Shown here: positions 25,501-33,856 of the stretch, piece by piece | How the letters are laid out: each line of letters begins with the position of its first letter | Numbering within the stretch: position 1 is the stretch's first letter | NCBI GenBank assembly: GCA_003665825.1 | Contig: QPFY01000041.1 | Coordinates: forward strand, 1-37,043 | From: Microbotryum silenes-acaulis | Taxonomy: Eukaryota; Basidiomycota; Microbotryomycetes; Microbotryales; Microbotryaceae | Length of the DNA: 37,043 nt | Direction: 5' to 3' | Made by a program: the position numbers and the translations under genes | The notes under the pieces: model-generated | Told to the model about the DNA's origin: nothing | The model's input: only the letters and a program-made list of their open reading frames with translations | The model's database searches: none

Positions 25501-27352
25501 ACTATCTGAATGAAGAGCTCACCACATTCATCGGTCGAGCAGCGAGAGGGCGACCGGGGTCAACGAGGCGATGCGCTGACCAAGCACGTGTCCGACCGAG
25601 TACGCTCGAGCGATGCATCGACGCAAGCAAGTACGCTGCTGAAAGTGACCACTCCCTCTCAGGGTGCAGTTTTATTTGTACCGTATTGATGATGGCAATG
25701 TTGGACATGTCGTTAACCGTGTTGTGCGACGTCGCACCGTGCCCGAATCAGTCGGGTTGAGGTGACACGTTGAGCTGTAGTTGGGAGAGATCGAGATGCA
25801 TCTTGCAGATTACATGGTGCATCGGAACGATGTGAAAGCATGTGACGTCGAGTTGTGGCGTGGTGCGGTCAGTGCCGAGTCCGAGTCGAGGCCAGTGGTG
25901 CGAGTGGGGAGAGGAAAAGGGGCGTTGGCGCGCGCGAGTCCGAAGTCGCTAACCGCGCAAAAGATCCCGAACTATCCCGAAGCTCGGCGCGCTTGGCCGA
26001 AAGTTCGGTCTCCGATTTGCTCGAGTCCAGTCGACCTGTTGCACTTTAAGACTCGAAGATCGAGCAAGGATCCGAGGGCACTTCAAGGCTAGAGAGAGCG
26101 AGTACCTCCGAGGTCACCGCGTGGGTCGTTGAACGAGTCGGCCGCCGGCGTCCGTGGCGAGAGTCGGAGGAGGTCGATCGTCCGGGTCACTGAGCACGCC
26201 TGTACGCTTGTCATTTCTTTACTCAAAAGCTGTTCCCAAAATAGATACGAGCCGTGTGGGAATATTTAAGGAAAAACACCTCTGATCCGGGAGCAGCTCT
26301 TTGGTCCGATTACGAGCGAGATCATCGCCCGATGGTAGACGAGACTTAGAGTCAGGAGCGTGTTTTTGAAGCACATCTCAGTCGGGCGCTCGCAGACCGC
26401 AATGCTGTGAAATGCATTAAGAGGTGGGTTGAGTTCTCAGGTGATGTCTAGCGGCGTGAACACAGCTTGAGCGTAGCGTTCCTCCAAGAGATCGTCGGTG
26501 AAAAGATGACGCGGTCGGCACTTCGTTTGCGGACAAGTTTTTGTTCGGACGCCTTCGACGATGATTGTAGTTCGCTGTGAGGTCGATCTGACGACTCTTT
26601 TTCGGTGAAAAGGCATGCGTTTGAAATAATACAGGGGTGATGGCGCCGAGAAGATCGTCCAGTTAGCACTGTCGGCGGAAAAAACTCGATCGTTACCCAG
26701 CCGAGGACACGGGGTGACGCATCGACTCATTCTCACTGGCCCCTCCTGCAGACAAATGCTTCCCACTCTCAGAGAACACTCGAATATGCGAAAAAGCGGC
26801 GGGTCGATCGGCGTGCCGTGCTAAATTGGGAGGTTGATGCAGTATTTTCCTCGGCACCGTTCTCCGAGATCAAAAAGCAAAAGTGATGCCGCAGCACACC
26901 CGATCTCGGTCGAGCGGGTCCTTTCAATCGGGTCACTGCTGCAAGCAATACAACTCGAATTGGAGCATGCTTCAAGCTGTCTGACTCCGGTTGACAGACC
27001 TATTACAACATGATGACCACCGTGTTGAAGTCAATTTCGACTTCTGATCGAGTTGAAAAGTCGCGCAAGGACTCGGAGATACTCTCGATCGCGCAAACTC
27101 GGCTCCTTTACTTTTCGCTGGTCGATCGGACAGTGATCCTTCGACGATCGAAAGCGGACCTTTATAGTTGAATTTCTTAGCCTTGACGGAAGAATCCACG
27201 GGCTTCTTTTCAGTGTCAAAGCATACTTTCAGTCATGCTCGTCGGTGAGGGATGCCGGCCGCAGAGGTTCGACATTGCGTGAAAGCCGAGAAACCCTCCG
27301 GTGTTGATTCACGACGTACCACTGCAAGCAGCTGTTCTTCACACTTATTTAC
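22503..27352. repeat. Higher-order satellite unit 5 (type A)
   Basis: This is a complete type A unit with an alpha core (about 23040-23450), a shortened beta core (about 24595-24945) and the type A tail (about 25640-27350). The tail resembles 2890-4600 of unit 1 and the uninterrupted part of unit 3. A local GGCGAGGAC tandem repeat lies at 23846-23871. The minus-strand frame of 341 codons across 23449-24474 looks like a by-product of composition and is not called as a gene. Confidence 0.85.
23846..23871. repeat. Nine-base tandem repeat GGCGAGGAC
   Basis: Nearly three copies lie in unit 5; the matching sites in units 3 (near 14164) and 6 (near 30220) have a single GGCGAGG. This is a local slippage expansion in one unit. 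Confidence 0.7.
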
Positions 27353-30300
27353 TTGCTAGAGTCGTGAAAAGGCTGTAGTAAAAGGCTAGGGATGCGATCG
27401 CAAGGTTGAAGGTCACTCTAAACGGACCGCGGCATGTCAGCTCGGTCGGCAGCAGCGACGAGTACGCATGGCAACATGAGCAACGAATACGATCAATCCA
27501 GTGAGTCACTGTGACGTACTCCGATATAGTTTTGATTGCGTTCAGCAGTTGGTAGTCCAGCGCTCAAGTTAGATTTGATTCAAGAACATTCCATTGAAGT
27601 CGTTTGCGCGAGAACCATGTCGGAGGCCGCAGGAAAACCCGGCAAAAATGGGTCAAGAAGATCCAAAGGTTCTCAGACACGCACATGAGCTCAAAGATCG
27701 AATGGTATTGCATCGAGGAACACATGCGATCGTACCTCAGAAATGTAGGGAAAGAAGTGAAAGGAGCAAACGTCGCTTGAGCGGTGGGGCAAAGAGTCAA
27801 GGTGGTCCTTCGTTCTCAATCTCGAGGCGAGCCGGCCGGGCGCTAGGTCACCCACAAGAGTTTGGATAGTTGGAAAAGCCTCCTCGCACAGGACATCGGC
27901 AAATATCGAGTCTTGGGTGGCGGAGACAGCAGCGGCAAAAATGAGAGCCTGCATGCTCATCGACGAACGATCGGTCGCACCGAGTTGAGTTTTTAGTTCG
28001 GGACCGATCGAGAGGAGTTCAAAGTCGAGCAGAGCAAGTCCCGCCAAAAGCGTCTGAAACCTCAATTGGAAAGAGTCGACGACCATTCTTCCGGGAGACG
28101 GACTGAAAACGGTTGCGAGCAGTTCGGAGTCCAAAGAGTCGAGTTGAGCGCAGTTGGGAAACTAAGGCCCGGTGGAGCAATTCAACCGTCAAACATGAGC
28201 GATAGTGCACACACTTGCAATACGAGGTGTGGAGGAAGGAAAGCATTTCAATTTGAAGGCATGCACTGACCTTGCGGACGTTTGAGCGCTTAGTGACCGC
28301 CAAACGAGTTCGTCGCTACCAAGCGAGAGGGGATGGAACACCGTGCGTCGCTAAGCACTATCCACGACCGAATAACCAGAGTCTGTACGAACGTGCATAT
28401 CGCAGAGGTGGGATGGTGATTGTACATATCCAGCCGGTCGAGCGAATCGCCGAGGTTGATTGGGAGTGCGAAGGATCGTCACCGAATTCGAGCGCCGAGT
28501 GGCCCGAAGAAGCCCGAGTCCTGGCTGTGCGGATCAACGTGCCCAACGTAGGACGGTGTTAGAGTAAGATTTGAACGGATGAGGAGGCGTTCCGTGGGGA
28601 ATCTTGACAGCTTTGCCAGCAAGTCGATTGGTCGGTGCGATCGACGAGGTAGGAACCCAGCGTGCAAGTCCGGTCAACTTGAACGGCAAGGAGACGAGCG
28701 GGAAGGTGGGTTGTTGAGGTGCCATGAGATGAAACGCAGACGGTCTGTGTTGCCTTGACAAGCTGGATGACGAGGGCGGGCGATCGAGCAAACCGCTCGC
28801 AGCGGCTCGAAAGCTGCTGGGCGAGCTAGGATCTCCGGCGGACCTCCGTGGCGAGAAGGCCGCAACTAGTCTGCGTGCTGGGACCTTGTCGCAAGAGAAA
28901 CCGAGGAATGGTAATTCACGAACTCGGCTGTGGGACGCGAGCGAGCGTGTGAGCGAATTCGTGCGAAGGTCCATTCGAGTGAGCGCTCCCATTCCAGGTC
29001 TTCCGTGACCAACGATCTGCAGTACGCGGTGACACGGCATATCTTCGTCTCATCAGCAAGGAGTGCAAATCGCAAGCCAGAGCCCAGATCAAAACAGCTC
29101 ACTGTGGGCGGTCTGAGCGAGTCGTCCGAGGTCGAGCAGTTCCGGTCCCGAGGGCTCAAGTGAGCAATTGACATAGCCCGGACGCAACTGTAGCTACCTT
29201 CGAGCTCGTTATCGAGTCGTTCCAATTGGGGATGGTGAGGGTGTGTTCCCCTTGCCTTAGCCGATTCCGGGTCACACATCAAGGGCCGGGTCGGGTAAGG
29301 TCGAGCCGCAAGTACCGAGCAAGTGACGTCTCGGCATGACGGCAAAGCGTTGCGTCGTCGTGTCTTCATGCAGTGAAAGAAAGTCGAGTCGAGTCGAGTG
29401 GTACGAGGATCGGCGAATGACAAGTGGGCGAGGCAGCAGCGGCAAAGATGAGAGCTTACACGCTCCTCAACGAACGGTCGCACCGAGTTGAGTTTTGAGG
29501 TCAGGGCGATCGAGAGGAGGTCGAGGTCGAGCAAAGCAAGCTTCGCCAGGAGATTGTCGATCCCAATTGGAAATGGTGGACGATCTTTCTTCCGGGAGAC
29601 GCACTGGAAACGGTTGGGAGCAAATGGGAGTCCAAAGAGTCGACTTGAGCGCAGGCAGAAATCTGAGACCCGGTGGAGCAAATCAAAAGTCAAACATGAG
29701 CAAGACTGCACATACTTGCAACGCGAGGTGTGGAGGAAGATTATGCCTTCAGGTTGAAGACACTCACTGACCGTTCGGACGTTTGCTCGCTTAGTAACTG
29801 CCGAGCAATTTCGTCGAAACCCTGGGAGGTGAGTGCAAGAAGCGAAGCGAGAGGAGGTGGAGCGCCATGCGACGCCGATCGCAGTCCATGACCGCATGAC
29901 CAGACTTTCAGAAGCGTGTACGAACGTGCAAATCGGAGAGGTGGGATGCTGATCGCACGTAACAAGCTGGTCGAGCGAAGCGCCGAGGTCGATTGAGAGT
30001 GCGAAAAATTGTCACAGTTCGAGGCCCAATTCGAGCGATCCGAAGAAGTTCGAGTCGCGTCTTGACGCTTCAACCTGCGCAACGTAGGATGGAGGTCGAG
30101 TAAAATGTGAAGCGACGAGGTGTTCCGTGGCGAATCTCGACAGTTTTGCCCGAAAGTCAATTGGATGATGCGATCGACGAGCTTGAAAGCCAGCGTGCAA
30201 GTCCAATCAAGTTGGATGGCGAGGAAGGCGAGCTGGAATGTGGTATGTTTGAAGCGACGAGTTGAGACGTAGTGACTTGGGACGAATGACTCGATGAGCT

Positions 30301-31245
30301 GGCTGACAAGCGCGGGAGGTTGAGTAAGTCGCGGGCGGTTGAGACGGAGTGAAAGTGCTCGAGCCGATGCAGGTCTCGGATCTCGACATCGACGAAATCA
30401 GTCGGGTCGTGCATCACATGTTCCGACAAACCCTGAGCTTGCCGCGTCGATGAGACTCTTCGATTCGAAGAAAGACATGTGACAGCGAGTGATTGCACTC
30501 GTGCGATTGGTCAATCTTGTCGACGAGAGTGAACGATGTGGGGGTGGCGGAGGAGATCGTCACCGGTCGATAGTGGTGTTCGGGGTGCGGCGATGTGGGT
30601 CGAGTGACATATGCATCGATTCGAGACCCGGGGAAGGGTGAGCGTCTCCTCGATGGAGCTGATGTGGGTTGTGCATTGCGATCGCAGAGTATGTTTGTAC
30701 AAGTCACAGAGCGGTTCAGTGCGAAGCTCGGATGCCAGCGAGTCGGCAAACGCGCGATCTGAACTAGAGTGGTGAGCAGCAAAGACAAACATGAGGTGAG
30801 CGAATGAGACGAGAGCTGAGGACTATCTGAATGAAGGGCTCACCACACCCATCGGTCGAGTAGCGAGAGTGCGAACAGGGTGATCGAGGCGATTGGGTGA
30901 CCGAGCACGTGTCCGACCGAGAACGCTCGAGCGATGCATCGACGTAAGCTACGACGCAGCTGAAAGTAACCACGCCCTTTCAGATCAACCTGTTGAGCGT
31001 ATCGTGCCACAGATGACGAGGTTGGAGTTGTTGATAGTCTTGTCGTGCGACGTCGCACCGTGCCTGCGTCAGCCCGCACGAAGGGACACTGCGAGCGTCC
31101 GTCGAGAGTGGCCGAGCTGCATCTTGCCGATTGGGTGATGTGGGGAGAGCGTTGTGGTGTAGTGGTTTCAGAGCTGAGTCGAGTCGGGTCGGGCGAGTGA
31201 GTGGGGAGAGGGACAGGAGCGTTGGCGCGCGCGCTGAAGTCGACT
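27353..31245. repeat. Higher-order satellite unit 6 (type B, truncated on the right)
   Basis: The type B start closely matches unit 2. The alpha core is at about 27890-28315 and the beta core at about 29400-29815. The gamma monomer and the B-specific 1-kb block of units 2 and 4 are absent, so the middle resembles type A units. The type B tail begins near 30960. It stops at about 31245, just after the GCGTTGGCGCGCGCG motif that all units carry, where foreign sequence takes over. The mixture of a B start, an A-like middle and a B tail suggests recombination or gene conversion between unit types. Confidence 0.8.
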
Positions 31246-31327
31246 CGGACATGCCTCAGACGAGGCCACAACGACTAGTAAAATTGAGTATACTGAAAAA
31301 ACAACGCAGAATAGGACAAATCAAGCC

Positions 31328-31335
31328 TATATAAG
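31328..31335 (+). promoter_or_regulatory. Possible TATA box
   Basis: TATATAAG fits the eukaryotic TATA consensus. It sits in the element about 190 bp upstream of the minisatellite, in an otherwise mixed-composition stretch. The equivalent place in copy 1 (near 16475) reads ATGTACAAA and has lost the match. Any transcription is inferred. Confidence 0.25.
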
Positions 31336-31427
31336 CCAGCTGTGATCGTGACAGAGTTGCAATCAACTTATCAACGTCTACAAGTCCTCAAGTCTGCCGT
31401 GGCTCAGCTCTAGCGATACGCCGAAGC

Positions 31428-31450
31428 CCGAAATGGGTTTCCCATTTCGG
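31428..31450. repeat. 10-bp inverted repeat, 3-base loop
   Basis: CCGAAATGGG (31428-31437) and CCCATTTCGG (31441-31450) are exact reverse complements separated by TTT. Copy 1 of the element has only the first arm (near 16576), so the second arm arose in, or was lost from, one copy. Confidence 0.75.
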
Positions 31451-31523
31451 ATCCAATCTCGGTTCAGCGCTCGGGGCTCAGGCTTACTCGGTGCACGGGG
31501 TTTCACGCTGCACTGCCATCTCG

Positions 31524-32115
31524 CAATGCACGAGCAATTCCCCGTGCACCTCGATTTGGCGGTTTTTGACTTGTGCCGCCCTCCAGCGTCGAGCAAGTGG
31601 ATTTCAGCAGTGCACGAGCAATTCCCCGTGCACTGCGATTTGGCGGTTTTGCCGAATAAGTGGATTTCAGCAGTGCACGAGCAATTGACCGTGCACCTCG
31701 ATTTGACGGTTTTTGACCCGTGCCGCCCTCAGAGTCGAAAAAGTGGATTTCAGCAGTGCACGAGCAATCGACCGTGCACCTCGATTTGACGGTTTTCGAC
31801 TTGTGCCGCCCTTCAGCGTCGAAAAAGTGGATTTCAGCAGTGCACGAGCAATTCCCCGTGCACCTCGATTTGGCGGTTTTTGACTTGTGCCGCCCTCAGA
31901 GTCGAAAAAGTGGATTTCAGCAGTGCACGAGCAATTGACCGTGCACCTCGATTTGGCGGTTTTTTTGCCGGTCGAAAAAGTGGATTTCAGCAGTGCACGA
32001 GCAATTGACCCCTCGATTTGCCGAAAAAGTGGCAGTGCACGAGCAATTCCCCGTGCACTGCGATTTGGTTTTGCCGAATGAATGGATTTCATCAGTGCAC
32101 GAGCAATTCCCCCTG
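31524..32115. repeat. 83-84 bp minisatellite, array 2 (about nine copies)
   Basis: This is the same repeat as at 16745-17155, with GCACGAGCAATT starts near 31524, 31608, 31673, 31757, 31841, 31925, 31997, 32034 and 32095. Some repeats read AATTCCCC in place of AATTGACC at the palindrome centre. Both variants occur in both arrays, which points to a shared ancestral array rather than independent amplification. The last three repeats are shortened. Confidence 0.9.
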
Positions 32116-32197
32116 CACTGTCACTTTTCATTTTCACTGGGGATTTGGGGTTCTAATCAAAAATGTAACCCGTAATTGGGCTGTACCCCACCTATGA

Positions 32198-32623
32198 TAC
32201 GTATATACTGCTGCAAGCGAGCGCAAGCGCAGCAGAGACGGCCGAGATCAAGCGGCTGATCGCGCTATTAGCACTGCCCTCAGCGAGGACTCCGACGCTG
32301 AGACGGCTCCTCCACCCAAGAAGAAGAGAGTGCCCTCTAAGAAGGCACAATTAGGGGCTCTTGCGGCAGCCAAGTCGGTTAATCCCGCCGAATCCGTCGA
32401 GCCCGAAGAATCCGACTCCGATTCCGACAAGGAAGGTCAGGCAAGGAAGAAGAAGATGAGGGGAAGCGAGCCCGGTGCGAAAGGAAAGCAGCCCGCCAAG
32501 CGCAAGAGCTCAAGGAAAGAAGTTGCTGTATCTGGCCTGCAAGAAAGGGCTAGGGTTCCGAAACGGGATGCTACCACTACAGCTCGTGCGGCCTTTTTAG
32601 AAAGGATGAAGGCTGGAAAGTAG
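32198..32623 (+). pseudogene. 5'-truncated C-terminal exon of a lysine- and acid-rich protein
   Basis: An open frame runs from the minisatellite element border to a TAG stop at 32621-32623. Its composition is protein-like and unlike the satellite: an acidic patch (SEDSDAE), PPKKKRVPSKK, which resembles a classical monopartite nuclear localisation signal, then acidic EPEESDSDSD, basic RKKKMRG and AKRKSSRK patches, and the end LERMKAGK. There is no ATG start. A CCTCAG acceptor at 32278-32283 suggests the true exon begins at 32284, preceded by intron sequence. The 5' part of the gene is missing, apparently removed where the element joins. I do not recognise the family; a disordered tail of a nuclear or transposon-encoded protein are both possible. 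Confidence 0.5.
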
Positions 32624-32751
32624 GACTGGTCAGAGATAGGTGGAAATATTAATGATTGTTTGAATTGGAAATAAGATCGTCCCTATTGACCACCCATCGC
32701 ACTGAGCTTAAGTCTTGGCGCGATCCTGTGTCTCGAGTTAAATCAGAATCG

Positions 32752-32898
32752 GCACCGGCCGGTGCGGGAACAGGAATCGAGCGCAGTCTTCTCCCTCGAG
32801 TGAGATCTGTTTCGGCACCGGACGGTGCGAGAACAAGAATCTGGTTTCGGCACCGCACGGTGCGGGAACAGGAATCTGGATTCGGCACCGCACGGTGC
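32752..32898. repeat. 35-bp hairpin-forming repeats (four copies)
   Basis: Four blocks contain GCACCG-NN-CGGTGC: 32752-32765 (GG at first centre, a perfect 14-bp palindrome with central GGCC), 32815-32828, 32850-32863 and 32885-32898. The last three are exactly 35 bp apart, and the first is 63 bp away. Each is preceded by TTCGGCACC or ATCGGCACC and most are followed by GAACA(A/G)GAATC. The stems are conserved while the central two bases vary. A decayed fifth block (GCAGCACCGCG) lies near 32928. The region follows the stop of the truncated exon. Confidence 0.8.
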
Positions 32899-33057
32899 GG
32901 CGACAGGACATGAGCGCAATCTCTTTGCAGCACCGCGAAAAGTTCGAGCTACACTGGTCGTCGTGTTGAGTCGATGCAATGAAGATCAAAAACACAATAT
33001 CACGTGACTTTTTTGCCTCTGGGGCCACTACCTAACTCAAGAGCCAACTCTTTTTTA

Positions 33058-33072
33058 GGGGGGGGGGGGGGG
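33058..33072 (+). repeat. Run of 15 G
   Basis: An uninterrupted G15 follows ACTCTTTTTTA and ends 12 bp before satellite sequence resumes. Such a run may be of uncertain length because of sequencing and assembly error. Confidence 0.85.
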
Positions 33073-33084
33073 TCATTTGCCCTT

Positions 33085-33522
33085 ATACTTGCAACACAAG
33101 GTGTGGAGGAAGAGAAGGCCCTTAGGTTGAAGGCACGCACTGACCTTTCGGACGTGTGCTCGCTTAGTAAATGCCAAACGAGTCTGTCGACACCAAGCGA
33201 GGTGAGTGCAAGAAGAAGCGAAGCGAGAGGAGATGGAACACCGTGCGACGCTGAGCGCAGTCCACGACCAAATGACCAGGCTTGCTGCCGCGTGTATGAT
33301 CGTGCAACTCGCATATGTGGGAGGCTGATCGTACGTATCAAGCTGGTCGAGCGAATCGTCGAGATCGATTGAGAGTGCGAAAGATCGTCACGGTCCAACG
33401 CCGAATGGTGTGGAGAAGCCCGAGTCGTGGCTGTATGATCTAACGTGTGCACCGTAGGATCGAGTTCGAGTAAGATATGAAGCAATGAGGTGGTGTTGTG
33501 TGGCAAATCTCGAGAGGTCAGT
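33085..33522. repeat. Mosaic satellite fragment at the array edge
   Basis: About 440 bp match the segment that follows alpha and beta cores. The beginning (CTTGCAACACAAGGTGTGG, then AGTAAATGCCAAACGAG) is closest to unit 1 around 815-950. The later part (CGGTCCAACGCCGAATGG) is closest to unit 3 around 13965-14095. It ends at CAAATCTCGAGAG, where unique sequence starts. Confidence 0.75.
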
Positions 33523-33856
33523 GAGATCAAAGACAAGATTTTGGTGCGGGGCTATGGGTTTCATTTCGTTGGTTCAAGGCCACGCGTTTTGATACATGGG
33601 ACAGGACAATAGTCCTGATACATTTCCAAAAACAACACCCCTAAGAGCAAAACGTGAATGATGTAAGGGCCCTCCCAGATTACGACTTAGGCCAGAAACT
33701 CTGCACAGTCGAGCCGAATGAAGGCACCGCTGGCGCAGTCCTATTTCCAGCCTGGATTTATACTGGAACGGACGGAAAGTGACCTTGGGTATCTATTGCA
33801 ATAATCGGAACTAACAACGAGCGACTATATTTAAGCCCAGCGCAAAGGTGGTCACT
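33523..33856. other. Unique spacer between satellite edge and kinase gene
   Basis: No gene or repeat is visible. The region should contain the 3' untranslated part and polyadenylation region of the minus-strand kinase gene; the stretch at 33822-33838, read on the minus strand, is A/T-rich (TTAAATATAG). A short direct repeat GATACAT flanks a small imperfect palindrome near 33591-33625. Confidence 0.4.

Larger units (their letters stand above)
31263..32208. mobile_element. Shared element core, copy 2, at the broken end of unit 6
   Basis: This is homologous to 16408-17240 in the same block order, ending again in GGGCTGTACCCCACCTATG and TATATACT. Here the left neighbour is the interrupted satellite unit 6 and the right neighbour is a truncated coding exon, whereas copy 1 is embedded in unit 3. 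A region specific to this copy (about 31438-31520) includes the second arm of a hairpin. No transposition gene is visible. Confidence 0.6.

Noticed and set aside
28866..29897. Minus-strand frames of 343 and 341 codons (28866-29897 and 23449-24474)
   Set aside because: They agree only partly, switch frames relative to each other, are Ser/Arg/Thr/His-rich, match no known domain and lie on the strand where stops are depleted by composition.
1..31245. CRISPR array or bacterial repeat locus
   Set aside because: Repeat units are kilobases long or are 35- and 83-bp tandem repeats without unique spacers, and the neighbouring gene is fungal with introns.
1..31245. Ribosomal DNA spacer or telomeric repeats
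   Set aside because: No rRNA or 5S sequence and no TTAGGG-type arrays were seen, although kilobase tandem repeats would fit either setting.
32656..32913. Small frames on both strands over the 35-bp repeats
   Set aside because: They translate the hairpin repeats (SRTVRCRNQ and similar) and have no independent support.
1..33522. Retrotransposon or DNA transposon with coding capacity
   Set aside because: No reverse transcriptase, integrase, helicase or transposase motifs were found in any frame I read, and no long terminal repeats were seen around the units.
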